Origin: UBA6168 sp964573725
Lineage (GTDB): Bacteria; Bacteroidota; Bacteroidia; Chitinophagales; Saprospiraceae
Reading direction: 5' to 3'
Assembly: GCA_964573725.1 (NCBI GenBank)
Contig: CAZNLJ010000018.1
Location: 42,925-106,924, forward strand
DNA: 64,000 nt
Position 1 is the stretch's first letter. Each line of letters begins with the position of its first letter. Positions 8,588 to 16,294 of this stretch are shown in pieces. Under the pieces are notes generated by a model. That model saw only the letters and a list, made by a program, of their open reading frames with translations, was not told the DNA's origin and did no database searches. Made by a program: the position numbers and the translations under genes.

Positions 8588-8620
8588 CAAATATATCATC
8601 ATACTTTCCTTTTCACCAAA
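8588..8620 (-). promoter_or_regulatory. Promoter TTTG-N21-TATATTTG on the minus strand
   Basis: On the minus strand TTTG (8620-8617) and TATATTTG (8595-8588) are 21 nt apart, a full match to the Bacteroidota consensus. The nearest downstream gene starts at 8250, so the leader would be unusually long. Confidence 0.6.
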
Positions 8621-8996
8621 TTATTCAAATGCCTAATTTGTTGACCAATATTTACTTATGATTATTTTTTATTATGTTAAAACGTTTGCTTACCCGTACA
8701 CACCAATTCTTCAGGTCTTTGGAAACATGGGGTAAATAATTATTTTACACTGATAATCAATTAAAATATGTTTAAAGCCGCCCGGGTGGACGACTTCCCG
8801 GCCGGCTGCACAGGCCGGCTTCCGTCGATCCGCTTCCCGGAGGGTTCGGATATCATATATTGTATTCCGATTGTTTCGACCGTTCGCACCTCCGGACAAT
8901 TTACCCCGCCGGTCTGTTCGTTATGTTTGTCAAGACACGTCGAGTATGACCAAATTACCTTACTTTTACTCGCTACTGTCACTATTATGGATGCTC

Positions 8997-9021
8997 GGCA
9001 TCGGCATGCCGGACCGATGCC
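8997..9021 (+). promoter_or_regulatory. 8-bp hairpin just upstream of the SPOR-like gene
   Basis: GGCATCGG (8997-9004) pairs perfectly with CCGATGCC (9014-9021) around a 9-nt loop, ending 19 nt before the ATG at 9041. It has no T tract, so it is not a terminator. It could affect translation or be incidental. Confidence 0.35.
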
Positions 9022-9040
9022 CCGCCAGACCAACAGCGCT

Positions 9041-10726
9041 ATGAACATGAAATACCGCTTCCCCTGCCGTCTCCTCGCTTTCCTCCTGCCGCTGCTCGGC
9101 TTCTTGCCGACCTATGCCCAGGATGCGCTGCCTGTGTACTCCGTCCACCTCGGCAGCTTCGACCAACCCGCCAAGGAGGATTTCTCCCCGCTGTCCACCT
9201 TCGGTTTCGTCTATGCGGATCCCGGTGTCAACGGCTATAAGAATGTATTCCTCGGTGGATACCGACGCGAGGAAACCGCCCGTAATCTCGTCGCCCAATT
9301 GGGAAAGAAAGGCTACGCCAATGCATTCGTCACCAGTAGTGACCCGAAACAGGGACTGGAGGTCACGGTCATTCAACTCGCCAGCGTCCATGCCGGCGAC
9401 CCGGTCGATTGGCGAGCCTTCTCGCTGGCTGGCCCGCTCTTCGTCCTCCCGGATGAACAACAAGTGAAAATCATGACCGGCATCCTTGCGGACCTGCCGA
9501 CCGCCCGGGCCCAACTCCCTAAAATCCGGGAAATGGGGTTCCACGATGCCTTCGTCCGCGTCGTCAATAATGTCCTCCTCCGGCCGGTAACCGAATTCGA
9601 ATCCGGTATCTCCCTCCAAAAGGCACTGATTCCCCTGGGACCGGACCTCGCCTACTCTAACCTCACGCCGCCACCCGCCGATGCCAACCCGGCTGACCCC
9701 GCCGGCCTCACCGCCAAAGGCGAAATAAATCAACCCGACAAGAACCTGTCCTTCTCCCCCGTTTTCTCCGCCCTCGCACCCGCCAAACCGGCATCCATCC
9801 GACGGGATCTCAAACGGACTGCCGCCCTTGAACTCCAGCGGACGCTCCGCACGGCCGGGGTCTACACCGCCGAACCGGACGGATTCTTCAACCCGGCTAC
9901 CCAAATCGCCCTCACCAAGCTGCAGCAGTCCCATCCGGTCCTCAGCAGACCGGTCACCCGGATGCCCGCCGGCAGCTTATCCCCCGACCCCAACCTCCAA
10001 CTGGCCATCGACCGCCTGGGCTCGGTTCCGCCGCCCCCCCGCGATGCCTTGTCCAAACTCGACGCGCCCATCGCCCTCGCATACCAAGCTTACGCTTTGT
10101 TCCTGGAAATCGGCCCCCACCCCGACGTCGATGCCCTCATGGCCAAAGCAGCCGGCCCGACGGCCGCCCACAATCCCGATATCGACCGGCTCATCCGCCA
10201 CATCGTCTCACTCCATGCCCAATCCGGTGACAACGCTCCCAACCTGCCCTGCTGGCTCTTCTCCCGCCATCCCGGTCCGACCCTCGCCGCCCTCCGCTCC
10301 CTGAAACCGCAACAAAACGCCGGCATGACCCCTTGCGGCGGATTCTGGGAATGGGAGGAAGTCGTGCGACTGACCCATATCACCCGCGAAATCTGCGCCG
10401 AACCGACCTGTAGCCAGCCTCCGACCCAGATGCAGCTCATGACCCTTGCCTCCCTCTTCGTGAATCCGTCCCCTCCCTCCGATGATTCGGGAAAACTGGT
10501 CGAACGCTGGAATTCCTCCCTCTGGCAAAATGTCGGCGCCTGGGCAGACCGCGACCCCTTGCTCGGCAGCTACGCAACGGCGCTCCGCACCGCCTTCTTT
10601 TCCACGGAACTCCTCCTCGAGGACTTCTTCCTCCGGGAAGGTTTTTCCAACATCCAGGCTAAACAGCTGGCCCTGCAAGTCCTTCATGCCCTGACCGCCG
10701 ACCACCTGCGCCGCTTCGTGGGCTGA
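9041..10726 (+). CDS. Secreted protein with SPOR-like and peptidoglycan-binding-like regions
   Basis: This 561-residue protein starts with a signal peptide (about residues 1-26, ending in TYAQ). Residues about 30-105 resemble a SPOR-type repeat: a VHLGSF strand, then FLGGY, an A..L..L helix, and GYANAFV. Around residues 265-300, LQRTLRTAGVYTAEPDGFFN resembles a peptidoglycan-binding_1 motif. The remaining C-terminal 250 residues are not recognised and contain several Cys. I infer a periplasmic or outer-membrane-associated protein acting at the cell wall. The start is ATG 9041 because the signal peptide begins there. Confidence 0.72.
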   Translation: MNMKYRFPCRLLAFLLPLLGFLPTYAQDALPVYSVHLGSFDQPAKEDFSPLSTFGFVYADPGVNGYKNVFLGGYRREETARNLVAQLGKKGYANAFVTSSDPKQGLEVTVIQLASVHAGDPVDWRAFSLAGPLFVLPDEQQVKIMTGILADLPTARAQLPKIREMGFHDAFVRVVNNVLLRPVTEFESGISLQKALIPLGPDLAYSNLTPPPADANPADPAGLTAKGEINQPDKNLSFSPVFSALAPAKPASIRRDLKRTAALELQRTLRTAGVYTAEPDGFFNPATQIALTKLQQSHPVLSRPVTRMPAGSLSPDPNLQLAIDRLGSVPPPPRDALSKLDAPIALAYQAYALFLEIGPHPDVDALMAKAAGPTAAHNPDIDRLIRHIVSLHAQSGDNAPNLPCWLFSRHPGPTLAALRSLKPQQNAGMTPCGGFWEWEEVVRLTHITREICAEPTCSQPPTQMQLMTLASLFVNPSPPSDDSGKLVERWNSSLWQNVGAWADRDPLLGSYATALRTAFFSTELLLEDFFLREGFSNIQAKQLALQVLHALTADHLRRFVG

Positions 10727-10769
10727 GCATGGCCCGATCGCCATGCGCAGCCTATCCCTTGCGCCGCCT

Positions 10770-11756
10770 TCAGGCTATCCCCTCCCGCAACAGGTCGTGC
10801 AAATGGATGATGCCGAGAAACCGACCCGCTTCCGTCACCACCAATTGCGTAATGCTGTGCTCCCGCATCCGGGATAAGGCCTGCACCGCCATTTCCGCCG
10901 CCTCTATTCGCTGCGGCCCGCTGGTCATGATGTCCGCCGCCCGCAATCTCCCCCATCCGTCCGCCTGATACCGCTCCAACATCCGACGCAAATCGCCGTC
11001 CGTGATGATGCCACATACCTCCGCCCGCCCCGGATCCGTCACCACCGCACACCCCAACCGCTTGGTCGTCATCTCCAATATCACTTCCTGTACCCCGGCC
11101 TCCAACCGTACCACCGGCGGCGCCTGCCGATGGCATAGGTCCCGCACCCGCATATACAACTGCTTTCCCAATACGCCCCCCGGATGAAAATAAGCGAAAT
11201 CCCGCTCCGTAAAGCCCCGCCGCTCCAACAGGCATACCGCCAGGGCATCTCCCATCGCCATCTGTACCAACGCACTCGCCGTAGGTGCCAGGTTGTGCGG
11301 ATCCGCTTCCTCCCGCACCGGCGTGTATAGGATCAGGTCGGAATGACGCGCCAACCAGGAAGTCCTGTTGGCTACCATCCCCACCACCCGGTTACCCCTC
11401 GCCCGGACCAAGGGTACCAATACCTTCGCCTCCTCGTTGTCTCCGCTCTTGCTCAGGTACATCAGCACGTCTCCGGGTTGGATCATCCCCATATCCCCGT
11501 GCACCGCATCGGCCGCATGCAGGTAAATGGACGGCGTACCCGTCGAATTGAAAGTCGCCGTTATCTTCTGCGCAATCAACGCACTCTTCCCCACGCCCGT
11601 TACCACAACCCGACCGGCCGCTTCCGCCAATAGGGAAACCACTTGGCAAAAGTCCGTCCCGATGCTCTCCCGCAATCCTTCCAACGCCGCCAACTCGATG
11701 CCGATCGCACGCCGCGCTACCCGGACCGCTTGTTCCGCTTCCATGTTGTTGTCCAT
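10770..11756 (-). CDS. kdsD: D-arabinose 5-phosphate isomerase (KpsF/GutQ family)
   Basis: The 328-residue enzyme isomerises ribulose 5-phosphate to arabinose 5-phosphate, the first committed step to Kdo of lipopolysaccharide. An N-terminal SIS domain (VVVTGVGKSALIAQKI, AADAVHGDMGMI, SKSGDNEEA) is followed by FHPGGVLGKQL and two C-terminal CBS domains. The ATG at 11756 is preceded on its strand by an AAGGA-containing A-rich stretch; an upstream in-frame start at 11825 adds residues unlike the family. It stands alone on the minus strand, divergent from recQ. Confidence 0.94.
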   Translation of the reverse strand: MDNNMEAEQAVRVARRAIGIELAALEGLRESIGTDFCQVVSLLAEAAGRVVVTGVGKSALIAQKITATFNSTGTPSIYLHAADAVHGDMGMIQPGDVLMYLSKSGDNEEAKVLVPLVRARGNRVVGMVANRTSWLARHSDLILYTPVREEADPHNLAPTASALVQMAMGDALAVCLLERRGFTERDFAYFHPGGVLGKQLYMRVRDLCHRQAPPVVRLEAGVQEVILEMTTKRLGCAVVTDPGRAEVCGIITDGDLRRMLERYQADGWGRLRAADIMTSGPQRIEAAEMAVQALSRMREHSITQLVVTEAGRFLGIIHLHDLLREGIA

Positions 11757-11922
11757 TTTTTCCTTTTGTTCGGCCTTGCCCGCCCTCATCCCCCGATGCA
11801 CCGCCGATGTAAATATAAGCCGCATTCCGCAAGCTGTCGCCTCGCCCTCGCAAACGCTTTCCCACCCCGCCCGGATACCGCTTTCCGACCGCCCGAATCA
11901 CCCGCCGGCGTACGTGTTAAAA

Positions 11923-11955
11923 TTTGGAAAAATTAAGTGTGTTTTATTATTTTTG
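11923..11955 (+). promoter_or_regulatory. Promoter TTTG-N21-TATTTTTG for a candidate small RNA
   Basis: TTTG at 11923-11926 and TATTTTTG at 11948-11955 are separated by 21 nt and match both consensus elements. No coding sequence begins within the next 400 nt; an intrinsic terminator follows about 170 nt downstream. Confidence 0.65.
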
Positions 11956-11959
11956 GTGC

Positions 11960-12130
11960 CCTTAAAAAATAGCCCTCCGCAATAGGCGGAATGCCCCTGT
12001 TACCATTCGTCCATAACCCCACCCCCCCGGGAAAGTCCGTTTCACCCAAGCGGTGAAGCTACCCCGGCCCGGCCCGTTCTTACCAAATCCGAAACGCCCC
12101 CGACGCCGGGCCGACCGGCCGGATTTTTTT
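11960..12130 (+). ncRNA. Candidate small RNA of about 170 nt
   Basis: The segment runs from the predicted start of the promoter at 11923-11955 to an intrinsic terminator at 12106-12130. Inside are two perfect or nearly perfect hairpins: TCCGC/GCGGA with loop AATAG (11976-11990), and an 8-bp GTTTCACC/GGTGAAGC stem with one G-U pair (12039-12059). No ORF of interest reads through it. It could be a 6S-like or regulatory RNA, but I see no diagnostic motif of 6S, SRP, RNase P or tmRNA. A long recQ leader with early termination is the alternative. Confidence 0.5.
12106..12130 (+). terminator. Intrinsic terminator of the candidate small RNA
   Basis: CCGG-G-CC (12106-12112) pairs with GGCCGG (12117-12122) as a 6-bp G+C stem with one bulged G and loop GACC. 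It is followed by A and seven T. It lies about 260 nt before recQ. Confidence 0.65.
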
Positions 12131-12387
12131 ATCGGTAAAATACGGCGAACCGGAATGGATTGCTTATCTTGAACGGCAAGGCCGCCCGGGACAAAACCGG
12201 CGACACCCAGGACCGGGAACCCTCCGACAGTTTCCGCTGTTCGTACCCGTAATGCCCCGTTTTACCTGCCCTGACTACCCATTCCGGAGCCTTCGGCAAG
12301 ATCGGGATTCGACCTCCGGCTGCCAGATGTTCCTCCAAACGAACCGGCCGGCATCACAGGATGCCAACCGGCAATAAACACCAGCGA

Positions 12388-14601
12388 ATGATGATTGTTG
12401 AAAACACTGTACCTACCGATGCCATCTCCGCGGCCCTCCAACGGTATTTCGGATTCGAACATTTCAAGGGGAACCAACGGGAAATCGTAAACAGTGTCTT
12501 GAACGGCCAGGACACCTTCGTCATCATGCCCACCGGCGGCGGTAAATCACTCTGTTACCAATTGCCCGCCCTCATGCTCCCAGGCACCGCCCTGATCATA
12601 TCCCCCCTCATCGCGCTGATGAAAAATCAAGTCGACAGCATCCGCGGCTACAGCGATACCGATGAGGTCGCCCACTTCCTCAACTCCTCCCTGACCCGCG
12701 TACAGATGAAAGAGGTCAAGGCCGATATCATGGCCGGAAAAACCAAACTCCTCTACGTCGCTCCCGAAACCCTCACCAAGGATGAAAACATCGGTTTCTT
12801 CCAACAGGTGAACATCTCCTTCGTCGCCGTCGATGAAGCACACTGCATCTCGGAATGGGGACATGACTTCCGCCCGGAATACCGCCGCATCAGGGCCATG
12901 ATCGATGCCATCAACAAGAATATACCCGTCATCGCCCTCACCGCGACGGCCACCCCCAAGGTCCAGTCCGATATCGTCAAGAACCTGAATATGGATGACG
13001 TGAATAAGTTCGTCTCCTCCTTCAACCGGGAAAACCTCTTCTACGAGGTCCGCCCCAAAGGAAAAAAAGAGGCCGCCATCCGCCAAATCGTCCAAATCAT
13101 CAAATCGACGCCCGGCCAGTCCGGTATCATCTACGTCCAGGCCCGGAAATCCACGGAGGAAATCTCCCAGGTCCTCCACGTGAACGGCATCAAGGCCGCC
13201 CCCTACCACGCCGGCCTCGATGCCAAGACCCGCTCCGCTACGCAGGACGCTTTCCTCATGGAGGAAATCGATGTCATCGTCGCCACCATCGCCTTCGGTA
13301 TGGGTATCGACAAACCGGACGTCCGGTTCGTCATCCACTATAATATGCCCAAAAGTATCGAGAATTATTACCAGGAAACCGGCCGCGCCGGTCGGGATGG
13401 CCTCGAAGGACGCTGCATCTCCTTCTTCTCTTATAAGGATATGGCCAAATTGGAGAAATTCCTCCGCGACAAACCGGTCGCGGAACGCGAAATGAGCGCC
13501 CAACTCATGCAGGAAGTCATGGCCTATGTTGAAACCACCAGCTGCAGAAGACGCTTCCTCCTCTATTATTTCGGCGAAGATTTCAATGAAAAAGACTGCG
13601 GTTGCATGTGCGACAATTGCCGCTATCCAAAGGAAAAAGTGGACGCCCGGGACGAAATCCGCCTCGCCCTGCGCGCTGTCCTCGAACTGAACGAAAATTT
13701 CAAGATCAAAACGTTGGTGGACTTCCTCCTGGGGCTCGAAACCAAGGAGATGAAGGACTATAAATTCAATCGCAAAGACCTCTTCGGCTCAGGAAAGGAT
13801 AAGGACGAACTCTTCTGGAACTCCGTCTTCCGCCATGCCCTGCTCAACGAGTTCATCCGGAAGGATATCGAATCCTACGGCGTCCTCAAATTGACCGACA
13901 ACGGCCACGAATTCATCCTCGACCCCTTCGATATCCAAATCCCCCTCAATCAAAATTACGACAGCGGCGAACTGGACCTCGACGAGACCGCCGGAAAGGT
14001 CGCCGCACTCGACGAAACGCTCGTCAAGATGCTCCGGGACCTGCGCCGGGAAGTCGCCCGTAAAAAAGGCGTCCCCCCCTTCGTCATCTTCCAGGACCCC
14101 TCCCTCGAGGATATGGCCACCCAATACCCCGTCTCCCTCGATGATATGACCAAGGTCCAGGGCGTCAGCCTCGGAAAAGCGCAACGCTATGCCAAACCTT
14201 TCCTCGAACTCATCTCCCGATATGTCGAAGAACATGATATCCAACGACCTACGGATGTGGTCATCAAACAGGTCGCCAATAAGTCCAAGGTGAAGGTCGC
14301 CATCATCCAATCCATCGACCGAAAATTGCCGCTCCCCGATATTGCCCGCCAAAATAACCTCGATATGGACGAACTCCTCGAGGAACTCGATGCCATCGTC
14401 TCCTCCGGAACCCGCGTCAACATCGATTATTTCCTGGAGGACCATGTCGATGAGAATGTGGTCGAGGATATTTATGATTATTTCTCCCACGCCGAAACCG
14501 ACGACCCCGATGCCGCATTCCTGGACCTGCGCGATGAGGAGTTTACCCTCGAGGAAATCAAACTCGTCCGACTCAAATTCATGTCCGAAATGGCTAACTG
14601 A
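12388..14601 (+). CDS. recQ: ATP-dependent DNA helicase RecQ
   Basis: The 737-residue 3'-5' helicase has all expected parts. These are the Gln-binding motif 0 region (YFGFEHFKGNQREIV), Walker A (MPTGGGKSLCYQLPAL), the DEAH box with aromatic-rich loop (DEAHCISEWGHDFRPEY), motif VI (YYQETGRAGRDG), a zinc-binding region with Cys (CRRRFLLYYFG, CGCMCDNC) and a C-terminal HRDC-like domain around residues 540-620. About 100 further residues follow the HRDC domain. ATGs at 12388 and 12391 are adjacent; either may be used. It reads into aroQ with an 11-nt gap. Confidence 0.95.
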   Translation: MMIVENTVPTDAISAALQRYFGFEHFKGNQREIVNSVLNGQDTFVIMPTGGGKSLCYQLPALMLPGTALIISPLIALMKNQVDSIRGYSDTDEVAHFLNSSLTRVQMKEVKADIMAGKTKLLYVAPETLTKDENIGFFQQVNISFVAVDEAHCISEWGHDFRPEYRRIRAMIDAINKNIPVIALTATATPKVQSDIVKNLNMDDVNKFVSSFNRENLFYEVRPKGKKEAAIRQIVQIIKSTPGQSGIIYVQARKSTEEISQVLHVNGIKAAPYHAGLDAKTRSATQDAFLMEEIDVIVATIAFGMGIDKPDVRFVIHYNMPKSIENYYQETGRAGRDGLEGRCISFFSYKDMAKLEKFLRDKPVAEREMSAQLMQEVMAYVETTSCRRRFLLYYFGEDFNEKDCGCMCDNCRYPKEKVDARDEIRLALRAVLELNENFKIKTLVDFLLGLETKEMKDYKFNRKDLFGSGKDKDELFWNSVFRHALLNEFIRKDIESYGVLKLTDNGHEFILDPFDIQIPLNQNYDSGELDLDETAGKVAALDETLVKMLRDLRREVARKKGVPPFVIFQDPSLEDMATQYPVSLDDMTKVQGVSLGKAQRYAKPFLELISRYVEEHDIQRPTDVVIKQVANKSKVKVAIIQSIDRKLPLPDIARQNNLDMDELLEELDAIVSSGTRVNIDYFLEDHVDENVVEDIYDYFSHAETDDPDAAFLDLRDEEFTLEEIKLVRLKFMSEMAN

Positions 14602-14612
14602 TTCCGCTTACC

Positions 14613-15029
14613 ATGAAAATTCTGATCGTCAACGGTCCTAACCTCAACCTCCTCGGGGTGCGCGAACCTCATATCTACGGGAAACGCTCTTTCGAGGCTT
14701 ACTTCGAATCGCTCCAACAGGATTTCCCCGGCGTCACCCTCCATTTCTTCCAAAGTAATTCCGAAGGCGCCCTGATCGACAAACTCCATGAAGCCGGCTT
14801 CTCCTACCAGGGTATCATCCTGAACCCCGGCGCCTATACCCATACTTCCGTCGCCATCGCGGACGCTATCGCCGCTATCGACACTCCCGTGGTGGAAGTC
14901 CATATTTCCAATACGTTCTCCCGGGAATCTTTCCGCCACCGTTCCTTCACCGCCCCTCATTGCGTAGGTTGCATCATCGGCCTCGGCCTCAAAGGCTACG
15001 ACCTGGCCATCTCTTACTTCCTGTCCTGA
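14613..15029 (+). CDS. aroQ: 3-dehydroquinate dehydratase, type II
   Basis: The 138-residue enzyme dehydrates 3-dehydroquinate in the shikimate pathway. Signatures are NGPNLNLLGVREPHIYG at the N-terminus, NPGAYTHTSVAIADAI, VEVHISN and FRHRSFTA. Length is typical of type II enzymes. It follows recQ by 11 nt and precedes hldD by 25 nt, so the three are probably one transcript. Confidence 0.95.
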   Translation: MKILIVNGPNLNLLGVREPHIYGKRSFEAYFESLQQDFPGVTLHFFQSNSEGALIDKLHEAGFSYQGIILNPGAYTHTSVAIADAIAAIDTPVVEVHISNTFSRESFRHRSFTAPHCVGCIIGLGLKGYDLAISYFLS

Positions 15030-15054
15030 TGCACCCCGCCTAACGCCTGTCGCT

Positions 15055-16056
15055 ATGATCGTTGTCTCCGGCGCCGCCGGCTTTATCGGCTCCTGCCTCT
15101 CCGCCCGCCTCCTCTCCGACCGCCGTGCCGAACTGGTACTCGTCGATGATTTCTCCCGCCCCGACAAACTGCAAAACCTCTCCGACAAACCTGCCGCCCT
15201 CCGCATCCATCGGGATCGATTCCTTTCCTGGCTCTCCCGGAACCACCCGCAGGTCGACCTGGTCTTCCACCTCGGCGCCCGCACCGATACGACCGAGAAA
15301 GACCCCCGGGTCTTTGATTCCCTTAACCTCCGCTATTCCCAACAGCTCTGGGACGCCTGCTCCGAACACGGTATCCCCCTGGTCTACGCCTCCAGCGCCG
15401 CTACCTACGGCGATGGACGCCTCGGCTACCGCGATGACCACCGCCTCATACCCCTTCTCCAACCGCTAAACCCCTACGGCGTCTCTAAGAATGATTTCGA
15501 CCACTGGGCGCTCCGCAAGGCCGGCCTCCTCCCGGATCCGCAAATCCTGTCCCCCGCTGCACCTCCCTTCTGGGCCGGACTGAAGTTCTTCAATGTCTAT
15601 GGTCCCAATGAATACCACAAGGGCCGCATGGCCAGCGTCGTCTTCCATACCTTCCGGCAAATCCAATCGACCGGCACCATGAACCTGTTCCGCTCCCACC
15701 GACCGGATATCCCGGACGGACACCAACGCAGGGATTTCATCTATGTCAAGGATGTCGTCGATATACTCTTGTTCCTGCTGGACCATCCCGCCGTCCCCTG
15801 CGGTCTCTATAACGTCGGTACCGGTACCGCCCGCACTTTCCTGGACCTCGCCACCCTCACCTTCCTGGCCATGGACCGCGAACCGGACCTCCGCTTCATC
15901 GATACGCCCGCCGATATCCGCCATACCTACCAATACTTCACGGAAGCGGATATGCGCAAATGGAACGGCACCGGCTATCCGGGGCCCCGCTATTCGCTCG
16001 AATCCGGTATCCGGGAATATGTACAGTCCTTCCTCCTCCCCGACCGCCGCTGGTGA
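15055..16056 (+). CDS. hldD: ADP-L-glycero-D-manno-heptose 6-epimerase
   Basis: This 333-residue extended short-chain dehydrogenase epimerises ADP-heptose for the lipopolysaccharide inner core. The NAD(P)-binding GAAGFIGS motif opens the protein, followed by ASSAATYGDG, the catalytic Tyr/Lys in NPYGVSKNDFD, and FNVYGPNEYHKGRMASV, characteristic of HldD/RfaD. With kdsD nearby, the window carries two steps of inner-core sugar synthesis. Confidence 0.9.
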   Translation: MIVVSGAAGFIGSCLSARLLSDRRAELVLVDDFSRPDKLQNLSDKPAALRIHRDRFLSWLSRNHPQVDLVFHLGARTDTTEKDPRVFDSLNLRYSQQLWDACSEHGIPLVYASSAATYGDGRLGYRDDHRLIPLLQPLNPYGVSKNDFDHWALRKAGLLPDPQILSPAAPPFWAGLKFFNVYGPNEYHKGRMASVVFHTFRQIQSTGTMNLFRSHRPDIPDGHQRRDFIYVKDVVDILLFLLDHPAVPCGLYNVGTGTARTFLDLATLTFLAMDREPDLRFIDTPADIRHTYQYFTEADMRKWNGTGYPGPRYSLESGIREYVQSFLLPDRRW

Positions 16057-16294
16057 CCTCCCCCCCTCGCTTTTGTATTCCGGATGGTTTCCATCCTTCC
16101 GACGTTTTCCGTATCTTACCCCCCCGATCGAATGGGGGCCGGAACCGCATCCGAACCCGGATCCGGCCTCATCCCGCGCCATAGGCGGCCCCGGCACACG
16201 TCGGCCCGTCCAGCAGACCGGTCCTACTAACACCCGCCGTCCGACCCGCAATTCCCCCGGCCTGGCCCGATCGTTCAACCGTAACCTGTGCACT

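Larger units (their letters stand above)
8251..9040. other. 790-nt divergent intergenic region
   Basis: No convincing gene is seen. The part 8251-8587 is G+C rich and would be a leader of about 330 nt for the minus-strand gene at 8250 if the promoter at 8588-8620 is used. The part 8600-8770 is strongly A+T rich. The part 8771-9040 is G+C rich again and holds two hairpins, a palindromic GCCGGC pair near 8802-8820 and an 8-bp stem at 8997-9021. In-frame codons upstream of 9041 exist but lack coding character. Confidence 0.6.

Noticed and set aside
12029..12040. GGGAAAGTCCG resembling the conserved 5' core of RNase P RNA
   Set aside because: No partner P4 strand, no ACAGAA-type 3' motif and the transcript is only about 170 nt, far too short.
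12129..12338. 69-codon minus-strand ORF upstream of recQ
   Set aside because: No start context, no family resemblance, and it overlaps the terminator of the candidate small RNA.
12547..13503. Long minus-strand ORF opposite recQ
   Set aside because: Gly/Asp-rich shadow of recQ with no family features.
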